64,000 nucleotides of DNA from NCBI RefSeq assembly GCF_003665095.1, contig NZ_RCHV01000002.1, positions 1,931,501-1,995,500 on the forward strand, written 5' to 3'. The position numbers and the translations under genes were made by a program. The DNA comes from Streptomyces sp. Z26. Its GTDB lineage: Bacteria > Actinomycetota > Actinomycetes > Streptomycetales > Streptomycetaceae. Shown here in pieces: positions 54,431 through 63,100 of the stretch (the first letter of the stretch is position 1; each line of letters opens with the position of its first letter). The notes below the pieces were generated by a model. That model was given only the letters and a program-made list of their open reading frames with translations. It was not told the origin of the DNA and searched no databases.

Positions 54431-55600
54431 ATGGCAGTGACCCTGGCGGACGTGGCCGCGCGCGCGGGGGTCTCTGCGGCCACGGTCTCCCGCGTGCTGA
54501 GCGGCAACTACCCGGTCGCGGCCCACACGCGCGGCAGGGTGCTGCGCGCGGTCGAGGAGCTGGAGTACGTGGTGAACGGGCCGGCCAGCGCCCTCGCCGC
54601 CGCCAGCTCCGATCTCGTGGGGGTGCTGGTCAACGACATCGCGGACCCGTTCTTCGGCATCATGGCCAGCGCCGTGCAGGGCGAGATCGGGGACCGCAAG
54701 CTCGCCGTCGTCTGCAACACGGGCGGCTCCCCGGAGCGCGAGCTGACGTACCTCACGTTGCTCCAGCGCCAGCGCGCGGCGGCGGTCGTGGTCACCGGCG
54801 GCGCGGTGGAGGACCCGGAGCACCAGGCGGCGCTCGGGGCCCGGCTGAAGCGGCTGACCGAGGGTGGCGCCCGGGTGGTGCTGTGCGGTCGGCCGCCGAT
54901 GCGGGACGAGGCGGTCGGCGGCGGTACGGGCGCGGCGGGCGCCACGGGTACGGCGGCCGGTACGGAGCCGGGCGCGGCGGCCGGCGGCGCCCCGGAGGAC
55001 GTGCCGGGCGGCGGGCAGGTCGGCGGGCGGGGAGCGGACGGCGGCATCGTCACCCTCGCCTTCGACAACACCGGCGGCGCCCGGCGCCTCACCGAGCACC
55101 TGATCTCCCTGGGCCACCGCCGGATCGGCTACGTCGCGGGCCCCGCCCACCGCACGACCACCCGGCACCGGCTGGACGGGCACCGGCAGGCGCTGGAGGC
55201 GCGCGGTCTGCTGGCCGACGCCGAGGCGCTCACGGTGCACGGCTGGGCGTACGACCGCCCCTCCGGCTACGACGGCGCCCTGGAACTGCTGCGGCGCGGC
55301 ACGGCGCCGACCGCCGTCCTCGCCGCCAACGACACGGTGGCGCTGGGGGTCTGCGCCGCCCTGCGCGACCAAGGGCTGCGGGTCCCGGAGGACATCTCGG
55401 TGGCGGGCTTCGACGACTTCCCGTACAGCGTGGACGCGTACCCGGCGCTCACCACCGTACGCATCCCGCTGCACAGCGCGGGCGCGCGCGCCGGGCGGCT
55501 CGCGCTCGGGCGCGAGGGCGCACCGCCCGGCGGGGTGGCGACCGTACCGGCGGAGCTGATCGTGCGCGCCTCCACCGCGCCTCCGCACGCCTTCCGCTGA
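54431..55600 (+). CDS. LacI-family transcriptional regulator
   Basis: 389 aa. N-terminal HTH VTLADVAARAGVSAATVSRVLSGNYPV, hinge NGPASALAAASSDLVGVL, and a periplasmic-binding-protein-like effector domain (FDNTGGARRLTEHLISLGHRRIGYVAG, NDTVALGVCAALRDQGLRVPEDISVAGFDDF). A Gly/Ala/Thr-rich insertion of about 45 residues (roughly 160-205) interrupts the effector domain and is not a family feature. ATG 54431 has CGGAGG upstream. It most likely binds AGCAAGCGCTTACT before the dehydrogenase operon. Confidence 0.9.
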   Translation: MAVTLADVAARAGVSAATVSRVLSGNYPVAAHTRGRVLRAVEELEYVVNGPASALAAASSDLVGVLVNDIADPFFGIMASAVQGEIGDRKLAVVCNTGGSPERELTYLTLLQRQRAAAVVVTGGAVEDPEHQAALGARLKRLTEGGARVVLCGRPPMRDEAVGGGTGAAGATGTAAGTEPGAAAGGAPEDVPGGGQVGGRGADGGIVTLAFDNTGGARRLTEHLISLGHRRIGYVAGPAHRTTTRHRLDGHRQALEARGLLADAEALTVHGWAYDRPSGYDGALELLRRGTAPTAVLAANDTVALGVCAALRDQGLRVPEDISVAGFDDFPYSVDAYPALTTVRIPLHSAGARAGRLALGREGAPPGGVATVPAELIVRASTAPPHAFR

Positions 55601-55615
55601 GGGAACCCGCCGCAT

Positions 55616-55636
55616 ACCTTTGACCGAGTCAAAGGT
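55616..55636 (+). promoter_or_regulatory. Palindromic operator before MarR-GNAT gene
   Basis: Perfect inverted repeat ACCTTTGAC-CGA-GTCAAAGGT, 39 bp before the start codon. Length and symmetry suit a MarR-family dimer, so autoregulation is likely. Confidence 0.7.
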
Positions 55637-55675
55637 TCTCGTGGCCCCCGCGGGGCGTGACAGGGCGGTGGCGGC

Positions 55676-56644
55676 ATGACGGTGACGGAGATCCGGGAGT
55701 TCAACCGCTTCTACACCAACCTCATCGGCGCGCTGGACTACAGCAGGCACCTCTACACGCCGTACAGCCTCACCGAGGCCCGCGTCCTCTACGAGCTGGC
55801 GCACTCCCCCGGGCTCGACGCCGCCGACCTGCGGGCCTCGCTCACCGTGGACGCGGGCCAACTCAGCCGCCTGCTGCTGCGGTTCGAGCAGGACGGGCTG
55901 GTCGTACGGGAGCGCTCCGCGACGGACGCCCGCCGCCAGTACGTCACCCTGACCGCGGCCGGGCGCGAGGCGGCGGAGCTGCTGGAGGAGCGTTCACGGG
56001 AGTCCGTGCAGGCCCTGCTCGACAGGGTGCCGGACGCCGAACGGCCGCGACTGGCCGAGGCGTTGGGCACGGTACGCGCCCTCTTCGGCGACCCCGACCA
56101 GGCCCCGGCGGCGGACCCCGCCCGTAGCCGTACGCGGGGCGCGGGCACGGACACCCCCGCGCCCCGCGTACGGCTGCGCGCGCCCGGGCCCGGCGACCTC
56201 GGCTGGGTCGTCCGGCGGCACGGCGTGCTGTACGCCCGCGAGTACGGCTGGGACGCCCGCTTCGAGGCCATGGTGGCGCGCATCGCCGCGGACTTCGGCG
56301 CGGACCACGACACGGCCGTGGAACGCCTCTGGATCGCGGAGGTGGACGGCGAGCCCGCCGGTTCCGTGCTGTGCGTACGGGACTCCGCGCCCGCCACCGC
56401 CCGGCTGCGGCTGCTGCTGGTCGAGCCCTCCGCGCGCGGACTCGGCGTCGGGGAGCGGCTGGTGTCGGAGTGCGTCGCGTTCGCGCGCGCGGCGGGCTAC
56501 CGCGAGCTGGTCCTGTGGACCAACGGCAACCTGCACGCGGCCCGTCGCCTCTACCGGCGGGCGGGCTTCACGCTGACCTCGGAGAGCCCGCACCGCAGTT
56601 ACGGCGCGGACCTTGTCGGACAGGACTGGCATCTGATCCTGTGA
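55676..56644 (+). CDS. MarR-GNAT fusion regulator/acetyltransferase
   Basis: 322-aa two-domain protein. Residues 1-140 form a MarR winged helix (YSLTEARVLYELAHSPGLDAADLRASLTVDAGQLSRLLLRFEQ, ERSATDARRQYVTLTAAGREA). Residues 165-322 form a GNAT acetyltransferase with the acetyl-CoA motif VEPSARGLGVGERLV and a C-terminal LWTNGNLHAARRLYRRAGF. Such fusions are known in actinobacteria, but the link between DNA binding and acetylation is unclear. The 21-bp palindrome before it probably mediates autoregulation. The next gene starts 4 bp after the stop, so they are co-transcribed. Confidence 0.9.
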   Translation: MTVTEIREFNRFYTNLIGALDYSRHLYTPYSLTEARVLYELAHSPGLDAADLRASLTVDAGQLSRLLLRFEQDGLVVRERSATDARRQYVTLTAAGREAAELLEERSRESVQALLDRVPDAERPRLAEALGTVRALFGDPDQAPAADPARSRTRGAGTDTPAPRVRLRAPGPGDLGWVVRRHGVLYAREYGWDARFEAMVARIAADFGADHDTAVERLWIAEVDGEPAGSVLCVRDSAPATARLRLLLVEPSARGLGVGERLVSECVAFARAAGYRELVLWTNGNLHAARRLYRRAGFTLTSESPHRSYGADLVGQDWHLIL

Positions 56645-56648
56645 CCTC

Positions 56649-57446
56649 ATGCGACTGGCTTTCTCCACGCTCGGCGTCCCCGGCATGTCCATCCCCGAGG
56701 TCGCCCGCCTCGCCTCAGAGAACGGCTTCCACGGTGTCGAACTCCGCGCCCATCCCGAGGAACCGGTGCATCCGGGCCTCTCGCTCAACGAACGGGTGGA
56801 GCTCGTCGAGGAGTTCAAGGCCGCCGACGTCTCGATCCTGACGGTGGCGGGCTACGCGAAGGTCGCCGCCCCAGGCGACGACGAGCCCGTGCTCGCCGAG
56901 ATCCGCGCCCTCCTGGAGCTGGCACGCGACATAGGCGCGCGGTACGTACGCGTCTTCCCGGGCGGCGGCGAGGGCAGCACCGCGCGCGCGGACGCGAGAG
57001 CCGTACGGCGCCTGTCGGCCGCCGCGGCGCTGGCGGCCGGAATGGGGCCGCGCGTGCTGCTGGAGACGCACGACTCGCACCCGACGGGTGGGGACGTCGC
57101 GCGGCTCCTGGACTCCGTGGGGGTCGGCCCGGTCGGCGCGCTGTGGGACGTGATGCACACGTGGCGCGGCGAGGAGGACCCGGCGGAGAGCCTGCGCCAT
57201 CTGGCGCCGCACCTCGGCTACGTACAGGTCAAGGACATCGCCGCGGCCGAGAAGACCGCCCCGCTGCCGCCCGGTGCGGGCGTGCTGCCGCTGGCGGAGG
57301 TCGTGGAGCTGCTGAGCCGGTCGGGCTGGGACGGGTGGCTGTGCTGGGAGTACGAGAAGCGGTGGTATCCGGAGGCGCCGGAACTGCCCGCCCTGCTGCC
57401 CTCCGTACGCGAGCACCTGCTGCGGCTGCTGGCGGCCGCGGCGTAA
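56649..57446 (+). CDS. TIM-barrel sugar phosphate isomerase/epimerase
   Basis: 265-aa xylose-isomerase-like barrel: MRLAFSTLGVPGMSIPEVARLA, NGFHGVELRAHPEEPVHP, ARYVRVFPGGG, VLLETHDSHPTGGDVARLL, GALWDVMHTWRGEEDP and WDGWLCWEYEKRWYPE, with the Glu/Asp/His/Glu metal ligands in place. Co-transcribed with the MarR-GNAT gene and possibly under the same operator. The substrate is not deducible; it is distinct from the isomerase at 49717-50706, to which it is only distantly related. Confidence 0.86.
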   Translation: MRLAFSTLGVPGMSIPEVARLASENGFHGVELRAHPEEPVHPGLSLNERVELVEEFKAADVSILTVAGYAKVAAPGDDEPVLAEIRALLELARDIGARYVRVFPGGGEGSTARADARAVRRLSAAAALAAGMGPRVLLETHDSHPTGGDVARLLDSVGVGPVGALWDVMHTWRGEEDPAESLRHLAPHLGYVQVKDIAAAEKTAPLPPGAGVLPLAEVVELLSRSGWDGWLCWEYEKRWYPEAPELPALLPSVREHLLRLLAAAA

Positions 57447-57453
57447 CACGCGA

Positions 57454-57493
57454 CGGTTTTCCGTGCTCCGCGCGCGCGGAGCACGGAGAACCG
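57454..57493. repeat. 40-bp palindrome after the isomerase gene
   Basis: Perfect 26-bp core (57461-57486) meeting at CCGCGCGCGCGG, extended on both sides with one non-Watson-Crick pair. Its centre and style match the 46-bp palindrome at 24856-24901. Here it lies 7 bp after a stop codon and may be a terminator. Confidence 0.75.
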
Positions 57494-57552
57494 CGTACGG
57501 AGGGCGGGAACCGTCGCGAACGGAGGGCGGGAACGCCCCCCGCGGAACACGC

Positions 57553-57599
57553 GGAACGGCCGCGGTGCCCGTCGTGCGGACGGTCACCGCGGCCGTTCC
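57553..57599. terminator. Bidirectional terminator, isomerase / peptidase
   Basis: Perfect 15-bp arms GGAACGGCCGCGGTG / CACCGCGGCCGTTCC with a 17-nt loop between convergent genes. Confidence 0.8.
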
Positions 57600-57627
57600 C
57601 TCTGCCTCGCCCCTGGGCGACCGGACG

Positions 57628-59079
57628 TCAGGGACGGAGCTTGCGCTCCGCCGTGTCCGGCCGGTCCAGCTGCGGGTCGGCGGTCGTCAGACGCTTCGCC
57701 GCGCCACCGGAGAAGCGCTTGTCGCCGTCCACGTCCGCCCAGTCGAGCAGCGTGTCGGTGGCCGACTTGCGGTCCCCCTCGGTGAGGGTCGCGATGGCCG
57801 CGCCGTGGTTCTGGCCGGGAGCGGTGAAGACGTGGGTGTCGTCGGTGCGCTTGCCCGGACGGAACGGCTCGGCACCCCACGGGTCGTTCTCCCCGTAGAC
57901 GAACATCATCTCCTCGGAGTCCTTGCGGACCCAGCGGTCGATGTCCTTCATGGCCTTCTTGTCGAAGCGCATCGCGATGTCGCGGGGCACGAAGTTCCGC
58001 GAGTTGTTGATGCCGGGGTAGCGCTGCACGTCCGCCAGTTCGGGCGTGGCCACGGTGGGCTCGCCGAGCTGGGTGCCCGCCTGGTAGTAGTACGGCACGT
58101 ACGGCTCGAGGCCCTGGTCGGTGTACGAGGAGAAGCCGCCGACCTCGTCGATCCACGCGTACAGCTCGTCGTCACCGGCGTCCTTCGCCGGGACGTCGGC
58201 GCAGGCCGACTCGGGCTGGTACTGCCAGAAGCCCCAGACCAGGTCCAGCGCCAGCACCTCGTACGCCTTGTCGGCGTTCCCGATCTGGTCGAAGGTCCAG
58301 CCTTCCTGCCCGGCCTGCTTCTCGTAACGGGCGACCATCTCGTCGCGCCGGACGAGCGCCTCGCGCTGGACGTCCGCGAGCCGCGTACGGCAGTCGGCGG
58401 TGGAGACGTTCTTGAAGAACCGGTCGTACGCCGAGTCCTCGTCGTTGTCGACGTTGTTCGGCGCGACGTAGGCGACGGTGCCGTCCATGTCCTTCGGGTA
58501 GAAGCGGCGGTAGTACGTGGCCGTCATGCCGCCCTTGCTGCCGCCGGTCGAGATCCACTTCTCGGAGTAGATCCGGCTGAGGGCCTTGTGGATGCGGTGC
58601 TGGTCGCTGGCGGCCTGCCAGATGTCCAGCTTGCTCCAGTCGGCGGGCTCGGGCCGGGACGGGGTGAAGTAGCGGTACTCCAGCGAGACCTGGTTGCCGT
58701 CCACGATCTGGGTCGGCTCGCTGCGCCGCGGGTCCTCGCTCATGTTGTAGCCGGAGGTGAAGAAGACCGTCGGCCGGTTCTCGTCCTTGTGCAGGAGCGT
58801 CAGCCGCTGCTTGAACGTGCCCTTCTTCGGGTGCCGGTGGTCGATCGGCTGCTCGTACTCCAGCACGAAGAAGCGGTAGCCCTCGGCGGGCTTCTCCTCG
58901 ATGAGGCTCATCCCGGGGATCGCGAGAATGCGGTCCTCGATGTCGGCCTTGTGGCCGACCTGGCTGCCGTTGCCGCCGCTGTCGCCGGTGTCGGTGACGG
59001 CCATCGCCGTCGCGCCGCCGGCGCCCACGGTGCCGACGAGCACCGTGAGCGACAGCAGCCATCTGAGCGCCTTGCCCAT
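57628..59079 (-). CDS. Secreted tripeptidyl aminopeptidase, S37 (PS-10) type
   Basis: 483-aa exported serine peptidase. Signal peptide MGKALRWLLSLTVLVGTVGA with cleavage near TAMAVTD. The body matches the Streptomyces PS-10/S37 family: FFVLEYEQPIDHRHPKKGTFKQRLTLLH, FFTSGYNMSEDP, the nucleophile elbow WISTGGSKGGMTATYYRRFYP, then YGENDPWGAEPF and GQNHGAAI holding the presumed Asp and His. It removes tripeptides from protein N-termini outside the cell. The start at 59079 gives a canonical signal peptide. It is a single-gene unit. Confidence 0.9.
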   Translation of the reverse strand: MGKALRWLLSLTVLVGTVGAGGATAMAVTDTGDSGGNGSQVGHKADIEDRILAIPGMSLIEEKPAEGYRFFVLEYEQPIDHRHPKKGTFKQRLTLLHKDENRPTVFFTSGYNMSEDPRRSEPTQIVDGNQVSLEYRYFTPSRPEPADWSKLDIWQAASDQHRIHKALSRIYSEKWISTGGSKGGMTATYYRRFYPKDMDGTVAYVAPNNVDNDEDSAYDRFFKNVSTADCRTRLADVQREALVRRDEMVARYEKQAGQEGWTFDQIGNADKAYEVLALDLVWGFWQYQPESACADVPAKDAGDDELYAWIDEVGGFSSYTDQGLEPYVPYYYQAGTQLGEPTVATPELADVQRYPGINNSRNFVPRDIAMRFDKKAMKDIDRWVRKDSEEMMFVYGENDPWGAEPFRPGKRTDDTHVFTAPGQNHGAAIATLTEGDRKSATDTLLDWADVDGDKRFSGGAAKRLTTADPQLDRPDTAERKLRP

Positions 59080-59319
59080 TCACGCTCCCCTTGAGTTCGA
59101 TTGCTTTCGGCCGAGGTCGCTTTCTGGCCGAAAAGGTCGCAGGCGAACCTATCCGGACGACCCGTTGCTCCGCCAGGCTCCGCGCCTCCCCACGTGCGCG
59201 CCCCCGCGTACGTGCCCCCGGATACGCCCACTTCGCCCATCCGGCGCACGCGCCGTGCGAGCCGCCCCCGGCCCCCGTCCCGAAGCCGCCCGCGCACGCC
59301 CACGGCGTACGCTCGCCCC

Positions 59320-59862
59320 ATGGCCGCCCCCGACGCACAGCCGCCCGCAGCCACGCCGCCCACTACCGGCCCACCCGCAGCCGCCACGCCCGCGCCGCTC
59401 GCCTCCGGACCGCTCGGCATGGAGCTGCTGTCGTTCCACGACGAGCCGGAGGACGCGCGGTTCGACGACGCGCCCGTGGGCTACGTACTGGTGCTGCTGC
59501 GGCACGCGGAACGGGTGCTCATGGTGTACGTGGACGAGCGCGCCTGCTGGGAGCTGCCCGGCGGCGGGATCGAGCCGGGCGAGCGCCCGCGGGCCGCCGC
59601 CGTACGGGAGCTGCGCGAGGAGACCGGGCAGCTGCTGGCCGAGGACGACCTCCGGTTCGCGGGCTTCGCGAAGACCGCCCTCGGGCCGCGGCGACGGGTG
59701 CTGTACGGCGCGCTGTACACGGCCGGGACGCGGGAACCGGCACCGTTCGTGGCCAACTCCGAGGTGTCCGCCGCGCACTGGCGGCGGGGGGACGAACCGA
59801 TGCCCGACGGCGGACGCGTGCAGACGGTGGACGAATACCTGGTCGCGCGCTGCCAGGGGTGA
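59320..59862 (+). CDS. Nudix hydrolase
   Basis: 180 aa. After an Ala/Pro-rich N-terminus of about 30 residues comes a Nudix fold with the full Nudix box GGGIEPGERPRAAAVRELRE-ETGQL. It hydrolyses nucleoside diphosphates linked to another moiety; the substrate is unknown. ATG 59320 has TACGCT (59308-59313) 6 nt upstream and no Shine-Dalgarno, so it is probably leaderless. Confidence 0.88.
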   Translation: MAAPDAQPPAATPPTTGPPAAATPAPLASGPLGMELLSFHDEPEDARFDDAPVGYVLVLLRHAERVLMVYVDERACWELPGGGIEPGERPRAAAVRELREETGQLLAEDDLRFAGFAKTALGPRRRVLYGALYTAGTREPAPFVANSEVSAAHWRRGDEPMPDGGRVQTVDEYLVARCQG

Positions 59863-59879
59863 GCCGTAGCGTCGTCGTC

Positions 59880-60113
59880 ATGACGGCAGCGGGGGGATTC
59901 ACGTACGAGCGGTACGCGGACGGCAGCGTCCGCGTCAGCCACCACGGGCGGCCCGCGGGGACGCTGCGCGGCGACCGCGCGGCGCGCTTCCTCGCGGAGG
60001 TGGCCACCGGTGACGCGCAGACGGTGATGGCCCGCTGGACGGGCAACTACCGCCGGGGGAACGAGCGGACGGCCCGCGCCCACCCGCGCAACCAGCCGCG
60101 CGGGCGGCGCTGA
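59880..60113 (+). CDS. Small conserved hypothetical protein
   Basis: 77-aa protein: GFTYERYADGSVRVSHHGRPAGTLRGDRAARFLAEV, then ARWTGNYRRGNER and a basic tail. I recognise similar short proteins from other streptomycetes but no function. ATG 59880 has TAGCGT (59867-59872) 7 nt upstream and no Shine-Dalgarno, so it is probably leaderless although only 17 bp follow the Nudix stop. Confidence 0.75.
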   Translation: MTAAGGFTYERYADGSVRVSHHGRPAGTLRGDRAARFLAEVATGDAQTVMARWTGNYRRGNERTARAHPRNQPRGRR

Positions 60114-60187
60114 GGCCCCCGGCGCCGCCCCGAGCCCCGGCCCCGTACCCGCGCCCGTGCGCGCCGCCCGCCCGCTCCCCTCCGGGG

Positions 60188-63100
60188 TCAGACCGCCGTC
60201 GGCTGCGGCTCCCCCGCGTACACCCGCCACAGTTCGGCGTAGTGCCCGTCCCGCGCCAGCAGCTCCGCGTGCGTGCCGCTCTCGACCACCCGGCCGTGCG
60301 CCAGCACCACGACGCGGTCCGCGCGCGCGGCGGTGCTCAACCGGTGCGCCACGACCAGCGTGGTGCGCCTGCGGGCGAGGCGGTCGGTGGCCTGGTTGAC
60401 CAACGCCTCCGTCGCCAGGTCCAGGGCGGCGGTGGCCTCGTCGAGGAGGAGCACGTCCGGGTCGACGAGTTCGGCGCGGGCCAGCGCGATCAGCTGCCGT
60501 TGCCCCGCCGACAGGTTGCGGCCCCGTTCCGCCACCTCGTGCAGGTAGCCGCCGGGGAGCGACGCGACCATGTCGTGCGCCCCCACCGCCCGCGCCGCCG
60601 CCTCCACTTCGGCGTCGGTCGCGTCGGGCCGCCCGTACGCGACGGCGTCGCGCACCGTCCCCGCGAAGAGGTACGGCTCCTGCGGGACGACGCCGAGCCG
60701 GTGCCGGTAGCGGGTGAGGTCCAGCTGCCGCAGGTCGCGGCCGTCGACGCGGACGGTGCCGGACGTCGGGTCGTAGAACCGCGCCACCAGCTTGACGAGC
60801 GTGGACTTGCCGGCGCCCGTCTCCCCGACGAACGCGACCGTCTCCCCCGCCCGTACGCGCAGGTCGACGCCGGACAGCGCCTCCTCCTCGCCGTCGGCCG
60901 TGGCGTAGCGGAAGTGCACGTCCTCGAACGCGAGGTCGCCGCGGAGGCCGTCGACCGGCAGCGGCTCGGCGGCGGCCGGGGTGGTGGTCTCCTCGCGCAG
61001 CAGTTCCTGGATGCGGCCGAGGGAGACGGACGCCTGCTGGTAGCCGTCGAAGACCTGCGAGAGCTGCTGCACGGGGGCGAAGAACAACTCGATGTACAGC
61101 AGGTACGCCACCAGCGCGCCCGCCGTCAGCGTCCCGTCCCCGATCCGCCCGGCGCCCACCACGAGCACGGAGGCGGTGGCGGCGGAGGCGAGCAGCTGCA
61201 CGAAGGGGAAGTACACGGAGATCAGCCACTGGCCGCGCACCCGCGCCTGCCGGTACCCGTCGCTGCGCTCCGCGAAGCGGGCGGCGCCACGCTCCTCCCC
61301 CCGGAACGCCTGCACCATCCGCAGCCCGGCGACGCTCTCCTGGAGGTCGGCGTTGACGCCGCTGACGCGCTCCCGCGCCAGCTCGTACGCCTTCACGCTC
61401 TGCCGCCGGAAGTAGAACGTGCCCACCGCCAGCAGCGGCAGCGTGGCGAAGACCAGCAGCGCCAGCTGCGCGTCGATGACGAGCAGCGCGACCAGGATGC
61501 CGAGGAACGTCAGCAGCGACACGACGGCGGTCACGAGCCCGGTCTGGAGGAAAGTCGACAGGGCGTCCACGTCCGTCGTCATACGGGTCATCACCGCGCC
61601 GCCGAGGTGGCGTTCGTAGTAGTCCAGGCCGAGGCGCTGGAGCTGCGCGAAGATCTTGACCCGCAGCGCGTACAGGACCCGCTCCCCCGCGCGCCCCGTG
61701 AGCCACACGGCGCCCGTCTGCGCGCCCCACTGCACGAGCACGACGGCCAGCGCCAGCAGGGACGCGGTCCAGACGGCGCCGAGCGCGAGCTGGCTGACGC
61801 CCTCGTCGATGCCGTGCCGGATGAGGACGGGCAGCGCCAGCCCGGCGGTCGCGTCGAGCGAGACGAAGGCGAGCGCGGCGGCCAGCGGGCGGCCGAAGCC
61901 GCGCAGCAGGCGGCGCAGCCCGTACGACTCCTCGGCGCGTTCCGCGCCCTCCTCGTCGATGTCCGGCGTGTCGTTCGCGGGCGGCAACGCCGCGACCTGC
62001 GCGAGCAGTTCGGGGCTGCCGGGCAGCGCGCCGAGGTCCGGGCCGAAGGAACGGCCGCTCTGCGCGGCGTCGGACGCGGCCCCACCGCCCGTACCGCCGC
62101 CGGTGCCCGCGGGGTCGTCCCGGCGCACCCACAGGGCGGGCGTCACGCCGCCGTTCCCGTCGCCGGGGGCGGCCTCGGCGGGCACCGTGGCGCCGTCCGT
62201 ACGGGCGTCGTCCGCGTGGACGGGCGGCGCCGCGAGCCCCGCCGGGTCGCGTACGGTCTCGGCCAGCTCGTCCGGGTCGGTGAGCAGCCTGCGGTAGAGC
62301 CCGCAGCGGGCGGTCAGCTCCTCGTGCGTGCCGGTGTCCACGAGCCGCCCGCCGTCCAGTACGGCGATCCGGTCCGCGAGCGCCAGCGTGGACTGCCGGT
62401 GCGCGATGAGCAGGGTGGTACGTCCCGCCATCACGCCGCGCAGCGCGTCGTGGATCTCGTGCTCCACCCGCGCGTCGACGGCGGACGTGGCGTCGTCCAG
62501 GACGAGCAGCCGGGGGTCGGTGAGGATCGCGCGGGCGAGCGCGACCCGCTGCCGCTGTCCGCCGGAGAGGGTGAGTCCCTGCTCGCCGACGGTGGTGTCG
62601 TAGCCGTCCGGGAGGGCGGTGATGAAGCCGTCGGCCTGCGCGGTGCGCGCGGCCTCCCGCACCTGCTCGTCGGTCGCGCCGGGGGCGCCGTACGCGATGT
62701 TGGCGCGGATCGTGTCGGAGAACAGGAAGCTGTTCTCGGGCACCAGGCCGATGGCGGCGCGCAGCGAGTCGAGCGTCAGGTCGCGCACGTCGTGGCCGCC
62801 GACGCGTACGGTCCCGGCGGTCGCGTCGTAGTAGCGGGGCAGCAGCAGCGAGACGGTGGACTTGCCGCTGCCGCTGGGGCCGACCACGGCGACGGTCTCG
62901 CCGGGCTCGATGCGCAGGCTGAACCCGTCGAGCACGCGGTGCTCCCGCGCGCCGCCGTCACCCGTCCCGGTGTCCGCGTCGGGGTCCACCTCGGAGGCGG
63001 CGTCCCCGTGCCCGCCCGGCGCGTACCCGAAGGCGACGTCGTCGAACTCGACGGACGCGTCCGCGTCCCCCGGCAGCGCGTGCGCGTCCGGCCGCTCCGA

